This document shows positions 1-10,779 of a stretch of 64,000 bases of DNA, piece by piece (the first letter of the stretch is position 1; every line of letters starts with the position of its first letter). Under the pieces are notes generated by a model, which was given only the letters and a program-made list of their open reading frames with translations, did no database searches and was not told the DNA's origin. The position numbers were made by a program, and so were the translations under genes. This stretch comes from Actinokineospora diospyrosa (lineage in GTDB: Bacteria > Actinomycetota > Actinomycetes > Mycobacteriales > Pseudonocardiaceae). The stretch covers positions 1 through 64,000 of the forward strand of contig NZ_JAMTCO010000001.1 in the NCBI RefSeq assembly GCF_024171925.1. Reading direction: 5' to 3'.

Positions 1-469
1 GAACGACGCTACGGCTGCCGTCCCCCCACACAAAACAGGTCCACCCCATCGAGCATTTGGCACCAGCGAGTCCGACTGTCCAGGCGCTGAGTAGGTGGGC
101 TGGGGCGGACCTGACGGGGCGCAGGTTGGCACCGACGGATCCGAGTGTCCAGGTGTTGGGTTGGCAGGGCTGACGAGGGCGGGCTGGGTTGGCACCGGCC
201 GTTCCGAGTGTCCAGGGGCTGGCACTGTGGGTTGGGGCGGGCCTGGCGGGGGCTGGGTTGGCACCGCTGGGTCCGAGTGCCCAGGGGTCAGCACTGTGGG
301 GTGGGGCGGGCCTGACGGAGGTTGGGCTGGTACCGGTGGTTCCGAGCGTCCAGGCGTAGGGCTGGCTTGGTGGGGTTGGGATGGCGCCAGTGGCTTTGGG
401 TGTTCAGAGGGCGGGGTAGAGAGAGCCGCGAGACTGGCGAACCGACGGCTCTGGGGGTGGAAAGACTGA
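1..469. repeat. Island 1 (truncated copy): inverted-repeat arm plus ~70-bp tandem repeats
   Basis: The window opens inside the distal arm of the inverted repeat seen complete in islands 2-4; the arm ends at 53 with CATCGAG. From 54 on there are about five imperfect tandem units of 59-73 bp (the phrase TGACGG/TGGCGG recurs near 112, 171, 244 and 313). Orientation is as in island 3, so its promoter modules would lie before base 1. Reading frames cross this stretch but are not conserved between copies, so no gene is called. It ends just before the aroG terminator. Confidence 0.85.
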
Positions 470-501
470 TGGCGGTGTCTCCGGGGGGAGACACCGCCAT
501 C
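468..501 (-). terminator. Hairpin terminator of aroG
   Basis: Perfect 15-bp stem (arms 468-482 and 487-501, loop GGGG) just downstream of the aroG stop on the minus strand. There is no U-tract, as is common in actinobacteria. Confidence 0.75.
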
Positions 502-517
502 AGGGGTGGAAGGGGGG

Positions 518-1918
<1,401 letters not shown>

Positions 1919-2001
1919 CGAGTTCGGGCAACCGCGTTGGGCGGCGGGAGGAATATTTCACCGCCACTTCCACCTGGCGGAAAAACGTAACAGGGGTGGG
2001 C

Positions 2002-3063
2002 ATGGCTAATTGCGCACGGCACGATGCGCCGGTGACCCCACCGCAACCCCACCCGACCCCTGGGCTCGACGCCGATACGGCGAGTCGGCTACTCGACACC
2101 GCGATCGCGAACATCGGCCGCGACTACCCGGTGCACTGGGTGCATTTGATCAACTCGCCCGCTGAACTGGTCCCGCAGCGCACCCTGCACCCGATCTTCG
2201 CGGGCTCGCTCGACTGGCACTCCTGCGTGCACCAGACCTGGCTCGCCGTCCGCCTCTTACGCCTGTTCCCGCAGTTCAGCACCACCGCGGCGGCCACCAT
2301 CGACGCCCTCGTCACCGAGGAGTCCGCCCAGGTCGAGGCCGAGTTCTTCCGCACCCCCAACGGTTCGTTCTGGGAGCGCCCCTACGGCTGGGCGTGGCTG
2401 CTGCTGCTCGACGCCGAGTGCCGCGCCTGGCCGGGCGGCGCGCGGTGGGCCGAGGCCCTCCAGCCGCTGGTCACGCAGGTGCGCACGGGCTGGCTGGACT
2501 GGTTGGGCCTGTCCAGGTGGCCGGTTCGGGTCGGCACCCACACCAACACCGCGTTCGCCCTGTCGCTGGTGCTCGACGCGGCCCGCGCGACCGGCGACAC
2601 CGCCCTCGAGATCGCCTGCACGGCCGCTACCAGGCGTTTCTACCTCGCCGACCGCGACTACGGCGGGTTCGAACCGAGTGCCGCGGACTTCCTGTCACCC
2701 GCGCTCACCGAGGCCGACCTGCTGCGCCGCGTGCTGCCCCCGGAGGAGTTCGCGGGCTGGCTCGACGCGTTCCTGCCGGACCTCGCCGCAGCCCGCTGGA
2801 CGGACCTGCGCGACCCGGTCCCGGTCGATGACCCGACCGACCCGCACGGCTCCCACCTGGCCGGATTGGCCCTGTCGAGGGCTTGGGCGTGGCGCGGCAT
2901 CGCCGAGTCCCTGCCCGAGCACCACCGCTACGTCGAGCTCGCGAGCGCCGCGGCGGCACGCCATCGGGAGGCCGGGTGGCGGTACGTGTTCGGCTTCGGT
3001 TACGCCGCCGAGCACTGGCTGGGTGCTTTCGCCGCCTACCTGGACATCGGAGCGGTGACTTAA
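2002..3063 (+). CDS. DUF2891 family protein
   Basis: 353-residue protein recognised as DUF2891; no reaction is established for the family. It is rich in Trp and His, with motifs such as the DWHSCVHQTW segment near residue 72 and repeated FGFGYAAEHW-like aromatic stretches at the C-terminus, which gives it the look of an all-helical toroid-like fold (inference). No signal peptide. ATG at 2002 was chosen because AGGGGTGGG lies directly upstream; an in-frame frame extension upstream overlaps aroG and is less likely. Divergent from aroG and convergent with the kinase gene, with which its stop codon overlaps (TTAA shared). Confidence 0.8.
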   Translation: MANCARHDAPVTPPQPHPTPGLDADTASRLLDTAIANIGRDYPVHWVHLINSPAELVPQRTLHPIFAGSLDWHSCVHQTWLAVRLLRLFPQFSTTAAATIDALVTEESAQVEAEFFRTPNGSFWERPYGWAWLLLLDAECRAWPGGARWAEALQPLVTQVRTGWLDWLGLSRWPVRVGTHTNTAFALSLVLDAARATGDTALEIACTAATRRFYLADRDYGGFEPSAADFLSPALTEADLLRRVLPPEEFAGWLDAFLPDLAAARWTDLRDPVPVDDPTDPHGSHLAGLALSRAWAWRGIAESLPEHHRYVELASAAAARHREAGWRYVFGFGYAAEHWLGAFAAYLDIGAVT

Positions 3064-3890
3064 AGCTCGTCGAGATAGTGCTGTAGATGCGCTATTGGAC
3101 GCCCCAGTCGCAGTTGGCCAATAGCGATCAACGGTGCCATCGACCGGCACCACCGCTCAAGGCGCTCCGGTGAGAGCGACGTCACCGAAATGAGGTCCGC
3201 TAATCGCACGGCGACGTCCGATTTCCCGAGGACGTAATCGACCGCGTCGAACTCCGGCTCGCCCAGGGTGCCTTGCGGGTCGAGCACGACGACCCCGCGC
3301 GGGCCCGCGTCGAGCAGGTTGTCCCGGTGCAGATCGCCGTGCAGCAGCACCGGGGCGCCCTGGGTGGCGATGAGGTCGTCGGCCAGGGCGCGGGCGCGGC
3401 GCAGGTGCTCGGCGGTGACCGGGCCGAGCGGGGTGAACCTGGGGAAGAACCCGGGTACGCCGGTGGCCAGGTCGGCGCGGGCGTGCCGAGCGGGGTCGGG
3501 CACGGCGTGCAGGTCGCGCAGCAGCGCGGCGAACCGGTCCGGATCGGGCCAGCGGGACTCGCCGTCGACCCGTTCCATGAGGACGGCGCCCTCGGCCGTC
3601 TCGAGGATCTCCGGCGCCCGAGTGCCCTGCAGCCGCATGAGCGTCACCTGCTTAGCGAGGATCACCGGGTCGGGCGAGACCTTGAGAACCAGCGGCACCC
3701 CGTCCCGACTCGCCCGCAGCGTCACTGCGGAGTTGCCGTCGGCGAACGCCTCGCCGAGCGATAGGTCCCAGCTCGCGGCCAGTCGTTCCAGCACACGCGG
3801 CAGGTCAGCGAGCCAGGGCCGGATGGACTCCCCATAGCGGCGGACCAAGCGCTGCTCGACGGTTACAGCGCGGGCCTGCGGTTCGACCAC
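3060..3890 (-). CDS. APH(6)/hydroxyurea-kinase family phosphotransferase
   Basis: 276-residue small-molecule kinase of the aminoglycoside/hydroxyurea phosphotransferase family. The catalytic loop HGDLHRDN is at residues 184-191, the DFG-equivalent motif LDPQGTLGEPEFD near 203-215, and a candidate ATP-binding lysine at K70. The physiological substrate cannot be read from sequence; chromosomal members are often not resistance enzymes, so resistance should not be assumed. The gene starts inside the 3' end of the upstream amidase (28-nt overlap), so the two are translationally coupled. An in-frame GTG about nine codons later is an alternative start. Confidence 0.85.
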   Translation of the reverse strand: MVEPQARAVTVEQRLVRRYGESIRPWLADLPRVLERLAASWDLSLGEAFADGNSAVTLRASRDGVPLVLKVSPDPVILAKQVTLMRLQGTRAPEILETAEGAVLMERVDGESRWPDPDRFAALLRDLHAVPDPARHARADLATGVPGFFPRFTPLGPVTAEHLRRARALADDLIATQGAPVLLHGDLHRDNLLDAGPRGVVVLDPQGTLGEPEFDAVDYVLGKSDVAVRLADLISVTSLSPERLERWCRSMAPLIAIGQLRLGRPIAHLQHYLDEL

Positions 3891-5227
3891 GGGCGGACCC
3901 CCTCGAATTGCGCTGACAGCGACAGCAGCAGCCGCTCGGCGCCGGGCTGCCCGATCAGTTGCACGCCGACCGGCAGGCCCCGGTTGTCCTGGCCGACCGG
4001 AAGCGCCGCCACTGGGTAGCCGAGCACGTTCCAGGTCGGGAAGTACGGGATGCGCGTAGTGACACCGAGCCAGGTGGTGAGCAGGTTGGCGGTCCTATAG
4101 AGGCCGATCTCCGGCGGGTTGCGGGTCCACGCGGGCTGCAGGATCACGTCGTGGCGCGAGGTGAAGCCCTCCATCCGGGCGTGCAGGTCGGCCTCTGCGT
4201 CGCGTGCCCACTGCAGCACCCGGTCGGGGACACGAGCGCCTATAGACGCGATGTGCCGTGTGCGGGCCTCCAGCAAGTGGGGGTGCGGCAGCCGGGCAAC
4301 GTCATCGGCGACTCCGCGCAGGTAGCGGACAACGAACTGCGGCGTCGGCCGGGCGCCCAGCGGTGGGTCTGCCTCAATGACACGGTGGCCGAGAGATCGC
4401 AGCGTCGCAGCGGCGTCCAGAACTGCCTTACGCCAAGCGGGAGCTAGCCGTGGAGTTCCGAGCGGGGTGCGCCAAGACAGCGCGACACGGGTGGGCTCCG
4501 GGACAGAGTCAACTGCGGACCGGAAGCCGCGGGTGCCAGCGAGTGCATCTAGGAGCAGCCCGGCATCGGCGACCTTCCTGCCCATCGGGCCGATAGTGGA
4601 AAGACCTTGCCAGCCCTCAGGTTTCGGGTCCGTAGAGATAAGGCCCCTGGTGGTCTTAAGAGCGAACACCCCGCAAGCGGTCGCGGGGATGCGAATCGAC
4701 CCGCCCCCGTCTGAGCCTGTCGCGGCACCCACGATGCCTGCGGCGATCGCGGCGGCAGACCCGCCGGAGGACCCACCCGGTGTGTACGCCGGATGCCACG
4801 GGTTCCGGGTCGCGCCTGCCGTCCTGGACTCGGTGAAGGGCCAGAGGCAGCGTTCAGGGGTGCGGGTGTGGCCGATGATCACAGCGCCCGCCGCCCGCAG
4901 GTTCGCCACGGCGGCACTGTCCTGTTCGGCCACCGGGAACTGCGGCTGCCCGCCCTGCGCGGTGAAGTCGCCCGCCACGTCGATGTCGTCCTTGACCGCG
5001 ACGGGGACGCCGAGCAGGGGCAGCCGCTCACCGGCCTCGAGGCGGCCCTGCGCCGCGGCGGCGGACTCCCTGGCCTGCTCGGCGTAGACCGTGCGGAAGG
5101 CGTTGAGCGTCCCGGCGAGCTGGTCGGCCCGCCGCAGCACCAGCTCCAGCAGCTCGGGCGCGGTGACCCAGCCGTCGCGCAACGCCCGCGCCTGGGCGTC
5201 GGCCCCGGCCCAGAGCAGTTCGTCCAT
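3863..5227 (-). CDS. Amidase signature family hydrolase
   Basis: 454-residue cytosolic amidase (AS family, hydrolysing carboxamides). The complete Ser-cisSer-Lys triad is visible: K79 in VAVKDD, the GGSSGGSAAA motif at 151-160 (cis-Ser S154) and nucleophile S177 in GSDGGGSIR. It lacks the extra features of GatA and there is no gatB or gatC nearby, so it is not the tRNA amidotransferase subunit. Substrate unknown. It forms an overlapping two-gene operon with the downstream phosphotransferase, which suggests a shared small-molecule modification or detoxification role (inference). Confidence 0.9.
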   Translation of the reverse strand: MDELLWAGADAQARALRDGWVTAPELLELVLRRADQLAGTLNAFRTVYAEQARESAAAAQGRLEAGERLPLLGVPVAVKDDIDVAGDFTAQGGQPQFPVAEQDSAAVANLRAAGAVIIGHTRTPERCLWPFTESRTAGATRNPWHPAYTPGGSSGGSAAAIAAGIVGAATGSDGGGSIRIPATACGVFALKTTRGLISTDPKPEGWQGLSTIGPMGRKVADAGLLLDALAGTRGFRSAVDSVPEPTRVALSWRTPLGTPRLAPAWRKAVLDAAATLRSLGHRVIEADPPLGARPTPQFVVRYLRGVADDVARLPHPHLLEARTRHIASIGARVPDRVLQWARDAEADLHARMEGFTSRHDVILQPAWTRNPPEIGLYRTANLLTTWLGVTTRIPYFPTWNVLGYPVAALPVGQDNRGLPVGVQLIGQPGAERLLLSLSAQFEGVRPWSNRRPAL

Positions 5228-5324
5228 GAACGCACCCTAGGCGCTGTTCGGCGAGTCCGGCACCCGCTGTCCGCGCCCGCGCGGCCCTTGGTCCACCGGA
5301 CAGCGCCCAGCCCGGGATCGCGGC

Positions 5325-5792
5325 TCAGTTCAGGGCCGCGACACCGGCGTTGAGCAGCGAGGCGTACAGGATCCAGGCCAGGTAGGGGACCAGCAGCCAG
5401 GCCGCGACCCGGTCCGCCCGGCGAAACCGCACGATCGTGGCTATCACGGCCAGGTCGAGCAGCAGGATCACCACGAACGCGGGCCACAGCCAGCGCAGCG
5501 CGAAGAAGGTCGGCGTCCAGGCCAGGTTCAGCGCCAGCTGCACCGCCCAGACGCCCAGGGCCGAGCGGTCACCGCGCCGCCACACCAGCCACGCGGCGAC
5601 CGCGATCAGCCCGTAGAGCACCGTCCACACCGGACCGAACAGCCAGTTCGGCGGGGTGAACCAGGGTTTGTCCGCGCTCGCGTACCAGCCGCGGACGTTG
5701 TCCAGCGTGGCCAGCGACCCCAGCGCGGCGACGCCGTAGCTCAGCAGGCCGAAGCCGAGGAGGGCGAGCCAGTCCTTCGAACGGGTGACCAT
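5325..5792 (-). CDS. tspO: TspO/MBR family membrane protein
   Basis: 155-residue protein with five predicted transmembrane helices and TspO/peripheral benzodiazepine receptor signatures: KPWFTPPNWLFGPVW in the first loop/TM2 region, and ALNLAWTPTFF. Family members bind tetrapyrroles and cholesterol-like ligands in the membrane. A longer reading frame begins at 5858, but the ATG at 5792 (MVTRSKDW) sits immediately before TM1 and matches family length. Monocistronic by appearance, between the amidase (97 nt gap) and pfkA (both on the same strand). Confidence 0.88.
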   Translation of the reverse strand: MVTRSKDWLALLGFGLLSYGVAALGSLATLDNVRGWYASADKPWFTPPNWLFGPVWTVLYGLIAVAAWLVWRRGDRSALGVWAVQLALNLAWTPTFFALRWLWPAFVVILLLDLAVIATIVRFRRADRVAAWLLVPYLAWILYASLLNAGVAALN

Positions 5793-5921
5793 GGACCCAG
5801 TCCACCGCACCCCGGGCGACCCCACAACTCGAACCTCAGCCTGCTGAACAATCGCCATCCACTCGGCCTAACAAGACCCCGCCCACTGAAGACGTCAAGT
5901 CTCCAGGTCATCGGCGTCCGC

Positions 5922-6947
5922 TTAGCCGAAGAAGACTTCGGCCTCGGCGTAGCGCTCGATCGGCACGGTCTTGAGCTCGGCGGTGGCCTCGGCCAGCTTG
6001 ACCCGGACGATGTCGGTGCCCTTGAGCGCCACCATCACCCCGAAGTCGCCGTCGGCCACCGCGTCCACCGCGTGCAGGCCGAAGCGCGTCGCCAGCACCC
6101 GGTCGTACGCCGTGGGGGTGCCGCCGCGCTGGGTGTGGCCCAGCACGACCGCGCGCGACTCCTTGCCGGTCTTGGCCGCGATCTCCTCCGCCAGCCAGGT
6201 GCCGATGCCGCCGAGGCGGACGTGCCCGAAGGCGTCCTTCTCCCCGGTGAGCAGCACCTCGTTGCCGCCCTCGGGCAGTGCGCCCTCGGCGACCACGATG
6301 ATCGGGGCGTACTGCCGCTCGAAGCGGCGCTCCACCCACTCGATGACCTTCTCCACGCTGAACTCGCGCTCGGGCACCAGGATCACGTTCGCCCCGCCCG
6401 CCAAGCCCGAGTGCAGCGCGATCCAGCCCGCGTGCCTGCCCATGACCTCCACGACCAGCGCCCGGTGGTGCGACTCGGCGGTGGTGCGCAGCCGGTCGAT
6501 CGCCTCGGTCGCGATGTGCACCGCGGTGTCGAAGCCGAAGGTGTAGTCGGTGGCGCCCAGGTCGTTGTCGATGGTCTTCGGCACGCCGACCACGCCGACG
6601 CCGTCGTCGGTCAGCCGCTTGGCGACCCCGAGGGTGTCCTCGCCGCCGATGGCGATCAGCGCGTCCACGCCGTTCTCGGCCAGGACGGCCTTGATCCGCT
6701 CGACGCCGCCGTCGACCTTGTACGGGTTGGTGCGCGAGGAGCCCAGGATGGTGCCGCCCCGGGTCAGGATGTCCTCGACGTCGTTGAGGCCGATCGGCTT
6801 CAGATCGCCCTCGATCGGGCCCTTCCAGCCGTTGCGGAACCCGACGACGTCCCAGCTGTGGGCCTCGATCCCCTTGCGCACGACCGCCCGGATGACCGCG
6901 TTGAGACCGGGGCAGTCGCCGCCCCCGGTGAGTACGCCGACCCGCAT
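5922..6947 (-). CDS. pfkA: 6-phosphofructokinase, pyrophosphate-type active site
   Basis: 341-residue group A/III phosphofructokinase converting fructose 6-phosphate to the 1,6-bisphosphate. The N-terminal GGGDCPGLN loop (8-16), catalytic PKTIDND (123-129) and MGRHAGW segment are intact. The two residues that separate phosphoryl donors are D104 (GGEDT, 101-105) and K124; ATP enzymes carry Gly at both positions. This is the pattern of the PPi-dependent enzyme characterised in Amycolatopsis methanolica, so PPi use and reversible glycolytic/gluconeogenic flux are inferred. Standard length, no truncation. Confidence 0.95.
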   Translation of the reverse strand: MRVGVLTGGGDCPGLNAVIRAVVRKGIEAHSWDVVGFRNGWKGPIEGDLKPIGLNDVEDILTRGGTILGSSRTNPYKVDGGVERIKAVLAENGVDALIAIGGEDTLGVAKRLTDDGVGVVGVPKTIDNDLGATDYTFGFDTAVHIATEAIDRLRTTAESHHRALVVEVMGRHAGWIALHSGLAGGANVILVPEREFSVEKVIEWVERRFERQYAPIIVVAEGALPEGGNEVLLTGEKDAFGHVRLGGIGTWLAEEIAAKTGKESRAVVLGHTQRGGTPTAYDRVLATRFGLHAVDAVADGDFGVMVALKGTDIVRVKLAEATAELKTVPIERYAEAEVFFG

Positions 6948-7046
6948 GACTACCGACCTTCCCCGCGCTCGCCCGTGATGACCACCACGGCTTGACGCGT
7001 CAAGACTGCCGGCAACTGAATCGGTATAGCAAGGTCGCGACGGCGG

Positions 7047-7550
7047 TTACTGCCCGTTGCGCATCCGCCACCGCTCGTCGATCACGCGCCAGCGCACCAG
7101 GTTGTGCCGGGCGTCGGCGAGCGCGTCGTGCGCGTCGTCCGGGGGCGGCGGCAGGGTCGGCTTGCCCACGTCCTCCCAGCGCTGCCGCAGCTCGCGGGTG
7201 AACCGGGGGATCAGCCGGGGCAGCGCGGGCATCGCGCCCCACAGCTGGCCGATGGCCACGTGGTCGTAGGCGCCGAACCAGGCCCACAGCTCGACCTTGT
7301 CCTTGGCCCGTGGCGGGGTGAGGAACTCCAGCAGCCTGCGGCGCAGCTCCGCGCGGTCGCACCAGGACTTGTCGGCGGGCGGCGGGAGCTTGTCGAGCAC
7401 GTTGGCCCGCACCCACGGGCCCGCCTTGTCCGGGTCGAACTCGGTCGAGACCGCGTAGAACTCCCGGCCGTCCTCGTCGACGACACCGATCGACACCAGG
7501 TCGATGGTCGTTCCGTCCTCGATGAACTCGGTGTCGTAGAAGTAACGCAC
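7047..7550 (-). CDS. Rv2179c-like DEDDh 3'-5' exoribonuclease
   Basis: 167-residue exonuclease of the RNase T/polyadenylate-specific 3'-exoribonuclease AS type described for M. tuberculosis Rv2179c. All acidic/His residues of the DEDDh site are present: D6 and E8 in YDTEF, D96 in AYDH, H141 and D146 in HDALADA. It is expected to trim 3' RNA tails using two divalent metal ions. It retains the synteny of aroG (Rv2178c) with this gene (Rv2179c), although here tspO and pfkA lie between. Divergent from the lipoprotein gene with only 42 bp between starts. Confidence 0.9.
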   Translation of the reverse strand: MRYFYDTEFIEDGTTIDLVSIGVVDEDGREFYAVSTEFDPDKAGPWVRANVLDKLPPPADKSWCDRAELRRRLLEFLTPPRAKDKVELWAWFGAYDHVAIGQLWGAMPALPRLIPRFTRELRQRWEDVGKPTLPPPPDDAHDALADARHNLVRWRVIDERWRMRNGQ

Positions 7551-7592
7551 TGACCAAGCTTAGTCAGTTGTGTGCGGTGGATACTGATCGAC

Positions 7593-8693
7593 ATGCGCAC
7601 ACGGGCACTGGTGACCGTGCTGGTCGCCACACTTGTCGCGGCCGGTTGTGGCGGACCGGACGGTCCGCCACCGCTCGCGCTGACCAAGGTGGACCTACCC
7701 GGGGCGCCGGTGACCCTGACGCCCTCCGGTGGCGCGCTGCTGATCGGTCTGCACCGCGACGGCCAACCCGTGGTCCCCGCCCTGGTCCGGCGCGACGCCT
7801 CCGGCGCGGTCACCGAGATCCCCACGACGACCGCGACGCCCTACGGCAAGCTCGCCCGCTGGACCCAGATCGCCACCGACGGCACGAGGCTGTTCGCGGT
7901 CGGCGGCGAACGCGGCGGCGCCCACGGCAACGTCCGCTGGAGCGTCTGGGACGGCGCGCTCGCCGGGCTCACCGAGAAGCGCCAGGCGTTCAGCACCTTC
8001 GGCGGCTACGGCGCGGGCGACCTCGTCGGCGTCGTGATCACCCCGGCCGGACCGGTCGTGCTCGGCGGCTGGGACAACCCGAACGGCGGCTTCGACGTCG
8101 CCACCTGGCTGCCGTCGGGCGACGACTGGATCAGGCAGCCGTCGGCGGGCACCGCCCTGGAGGCCTCGCGCGAGGCGCTCCCGTTCCCCATCGCCGCCAC
8201 CCCCCTCGGCGACGGCATCATGATCGTCGGCTGGCAGTTCGCCGACGGCCGCGAGCAGCCGGTGGCCTGGCGCTCGAAGTCCGGCAACACCGGCTGGACC
8301 AAGACCCCGCTGCCCGCCCCACCCACAGCGCACGGCGCCGCGATGTCCGTGTCGTGCTCGGCAGCGGAGTGCGTGGCCGCGGGCCGCCTCGACTCCACCC
8401 TCGCCCTGTGGCGGCTGACCGGCGACACCTGGTCCCAACTCCCGGACGTCCCCACCTTCCCGGTGAGCGACACCGACGTCCTACCCGCCCCGGCGGTGAC
8501 ACCCGACGGGACGGTCGTCCAGTTCATCGGCACCCCGGACGGCCTCAAAGCCCTTCGCCGCACCGGAACCACCTGGACCGTCCACAGCACCACCGCCAAG
8601 GGCAAGCCAACCGCCGCCACCACCGTAGGCACCACGATCTACACCGTCGTCGACGACGCGTTGTGGAGCGTGGACATCACCAAGCTGCCCTGA
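7593..8693 (+). CDS. Secreted lipoprotein, beta-propeller-like, function unknown
   Basis: 366-residue exported lipoprotein. The signal peptide runs to a lipobox (VAAGC, lipidated C19). The body is composed of repeated Trp/Gly-rich strands (for example SVWDGALAGL, LPSGDDWIRQ, RSKSGNTGWTK, VDDALWSVD) about 45-55 residues apart, suggesting a sialidase/WD-like beta-propeller (inference, no named family recognised). The ATG at 7593 was preferred to one seven codons earlier because it gives a standard short n-region; a TACTGAT element ends 4 nt before it. Confidence 0.8.
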   Translation: MRTRALVTVLVATLVAAGCGGPDGPPPLALTKVDLPGAPVTLTPSGGALLIGLHRDGQPVVPALVRRDASGAVTEIPTTTATPYGKLARWTQIATDGTRLFAVGGERGGAHGNVRWSVWDGALAGLTEKRQAFSTFGGYGAGDLVGVVITPAGPVVLGGWDNPNGGFDVATWLPSGDDWIRQPSAGTALEASREALPFPIAATPLGDGIMIVGWQFADGREQPVAWRSKSGNTGWTKTPLPAPPTAHGAAMSVSCSAAECVAAGRLDSTLALWRLTGDTWSQLPDVPTFPVSDTDVLPAPAVTPDGTVVQFIGTPDGLKALRRTGTTWTVHSTTAKGKPTAATTVGTTIYTVVDDALWSVDITKLP

Positions 8694-8768
8694 TCACCGA
8701 CTGTCGACGACGCCTCGAGGAGCCTGGAACTTCCCAAGCGGCAGGCTGCCTTCACCGCGGGGCCGAGG

Positions 8769-9917
8769 TCAGACCCTGGTGACGCTCGCTGTGTAGAGCA
8801 GGCGTTCGGTGGTGAGGAGGTTCTCGTCATCGCCGATGAGGCCGAAGACGCCGACCAGCTCGCGCAGCAGGACCACCCGCTCGGTCACCGACAGGTCGGC
8901 GACGCTGGTGAGTTCGGCGAGGACGGTCTGCGCGGTCGCGCCCGCGATGTCGGGGAGGCCGCCCTCGGCGAGCAGGCGGGCTTGGCGGACGTGGGTGCGG
9001 TGTTCGCCGAGGCGAGTTCTGGTGACGAGGACGTCGTGGGCGTCGGCGGCGCTGGTGGCGAGGATGCGCCGTTCGGGGACGTGGTCGGCGGGCAGCAGCC
9101 GGTGCAGGTGCGGGACCCGGTCGTGGGTGAGCAGGTGGAACCAGTCGCCGAGGTTGCCCGCGGTGAGGGCGAACATGCGGCCCAGGTGGTCACCCAGCCG
9201 CAGGCGGCCCGCCCAGTCGGTGTCGGCGGGCAGGTCGAACGCGGGGAAGGCGGTGTCGAGCACCCCGATCGTCGACCGCGGCAGCAGGTTCCACGCCGCT
9301 AGCGCAGGCACGACCCGCTCGCCCACCACCCGGCCGTAGACCAGCACGACCGGGAACCCGCTCAGGGCACCGCGGATGGCCCAGACGTCGGTGTCGAAGT
9401 CGCGCAGCGGGCGGTGCACGAGCCGGGGTAAGAGCGCCAGGTCGTCGTTCCACGGGCTGGCGGTCCACGCGCGGCGCAGGGCGACGGCGAACCCGGTCGA
9501 GCCGGGGTTGGCGTCCTCGGGCTGGAACGGGGCGATCAGCAGCGCGGGCCGCCTGCCGCCGTCGGTGTGCTCGGCGACCTGCTCGCGGGCGCGCGGCCCC
9601 AGCGGGCTGTCCACCCGCGAGCGCTCCAGCGCGGCGAGGTGGGTGTGCACGGTCGTGGTGACCGCCCCCCGGTCCCAGTCGGGGACCCGACCGCTCGCGC
9701 CGACCAGCTCACCGCCGACCTCCACCGCCGAGTCGACCCAGTCCAGCGACACCGCCGCCCTGGTCAACTCGGCCAGCCGGGACCTGCCCCGCCGCCGCGC
9801 CGTCGAGGTGCGCGCCCTGGCCGCCACCCCGAGCAGCTTGTCGGTCTGGCGCACGACCCCGACCAGCCCGGCGAACCTGGCCAACTTGCCCGACTCCACC
9901 GCGTCTTCGACCGACAC
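8769..9917 (-). CDS. Hypothetical protein, ~380 aa
   Basis: No family recognised. The body is hydrophilic with several aromatic/His motifs (WFHLLTHDRVPHLHRLLPADH) and helical, charged C-terminal halves. There is no signal peptide or clear membrane helix; a mildly hydrophobic stretch GFPVVLVYGRVVGERVVPAL lies mid-protein. The GTG at 9917 (VSVEDAVES) is taken as start because the reading frame upstream to 10010 is low-complexity Gly/Arg sequence; the start is uncertain. Convergent with the lipoprotein gene (75-bp gap). Codon use matches its neighbours, so it is probably a real but lineage-restricted gene. Confidence 0.65.
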   Translation of the reverse strand: MSVEDAVESGKLARFAGLVGVVRQTDKLLGVAARARTSTARRRGRSRLAELTRAAVSLDWVDSAVEVGGELVGASGRVPDWDRGAVTTTVHTHLAALERSRVDSPLGPRAREQVAEHTDGGRRPALLIAPFQPEDANPGSTGFAVALRRAWTASPWNDDLALLPRLVHRPLRDFDTDVWAIRGALSGFPVVLVYGRVVGERVVPALAAWNLLPRSTIGVLDTAFPAFDLPADTDWAGRLRLGDHLGRMFALTAGNLGDWFHLLTHDRVPHLHRLLPADHVPERRILATSAADAHDVLVTRTRLGEHRTHVRQARLLAEGGLPDIAGATAQTVLAELTSVADLSVTERVVLLRELVGVFGLIGDDENLLTTERLLYTASVTRV

Positions 9918-10053
9918 CGCACCCCACCCGCATTCGCCGCTGACCCGGGTAGTTCGCGCTGGTGGCCCAGGTGTTCCTGCCCAGCGCCCGCATTCACCCG
10001 ATGAGCCCAAACAGTGGAAGGGGGCTCACTTTCCAGGTGTGGTTCCCGTGTGG

Positions 10054-10779
10054 TCAGCCCGCTTCGCGCAGCTGCGGCTCGCGGTTCTGGGTGGGGACCT
10101 CAACCGCCTGCTGCTCCTTGGCCTTCGCAGCGTAGACGTCCACGTACTCCTGGTCGGAGAGTTCCATCAGGGCGTACATGATCTCGTCGGTGATCGACCG
10201 CTCGACGAACCGGTCGCCCTGCAGGCCCGCGTAGCGGCTGAAGTCCAGCGGCGGGCCGATCTTGATCCGGATGGGGTAGGGCTTCCACATCTTCGACCCG
10301 ATCGGGTTCGCCTTGTCGGTGCCGACCATCACGACCGGCAGCACCGGCACGCCTGCCTCGAGCGCGATCCTGGCGACCCCGGTCTTGCCCTTGTAGAGGC
10401 GGCCGTCGGGGGAGCGGGTGCCCTCGGGGTAGATGCCGACCAGGTGCCCCTCGCGCAGCAGGCGGATCACGGTGTCGAGCGCGGCCTGCGCGGCGCCGCC
10501 ACCGGAGCGGTCGATCGGGATCTGGCCGACGCCGGTGAAGAACCACCGCTTGACGCGGCCCTTGAGCCCCGGCGCGGTGAAGTACTCCATCTTCGCCGGG
10601 AAGGTCACCCGCCGCGGCACCACCAGCGGCAGGAAGAAGGAGTCCGACACGGCGAGGTGGTTGCTGGCCAGCAGCGCGCCGCCGGTGGTGGGCACGTGTT
10701 CGAGGCCCTCGACCCGGGGTCGGAAGAACAGGTGCAGGACCGGGCCGAGCAGGACCCGTTTCATCAGCCAGTACAACAC
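10054..10779 (-). CDS. plsC: 1-acyl-sn-glycerol-3-phosphate acyltransferase (PlsC family)
   Basis: 241-residue membrane-associated acyltransferase of phospholipid synthesis. Motif I NHLAVSD (40-46, the NHxxxxD catalytic pair) and motif III YPEGTRS (117-123) are visible, followed by PVVMVGTDK. The GTG at 10779 gives the typical VLYWLMK N-terminus; the frame extends further upstream only through Arg-rich non-conserved sequence. M. tuberculosis carries a homologue (Rv2182c) in the equivalent neighbourhood. A charged C-terminal tail follows the catalytic domain. Divergent from the esterase gene. Confidence 0.93.
   Translation of the reverse strand: MLYWLMKRVLLGPVLHLFFRPRVEGLEHVPTTGGALLASNHLAVSDSFFLPLVVPRRVTFPAKMEYFTAPGLKGRVKRWFFTGVGQIPIDRSGGGAAQAALDTVIRLLREGHLVGIYPEGTRSPDGRLYKGKTGVARIALEAGVPVLPVVMVGTDKANPIGSKMWKPYPIRIKIGPPLDFSRYAGLQGDRFVERSITDEIMYALMELSDQEYVDVYAAKAKEQQAVEVPTQNREPQLREAG

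Noticed and set aside
3060..3890. Calling the phosphotransferase an aminoglycoside-resistance gene
   Set aside because: Only the general kinase family is supported; chromosomal operon context with an amidase gives no evidence for resistance.
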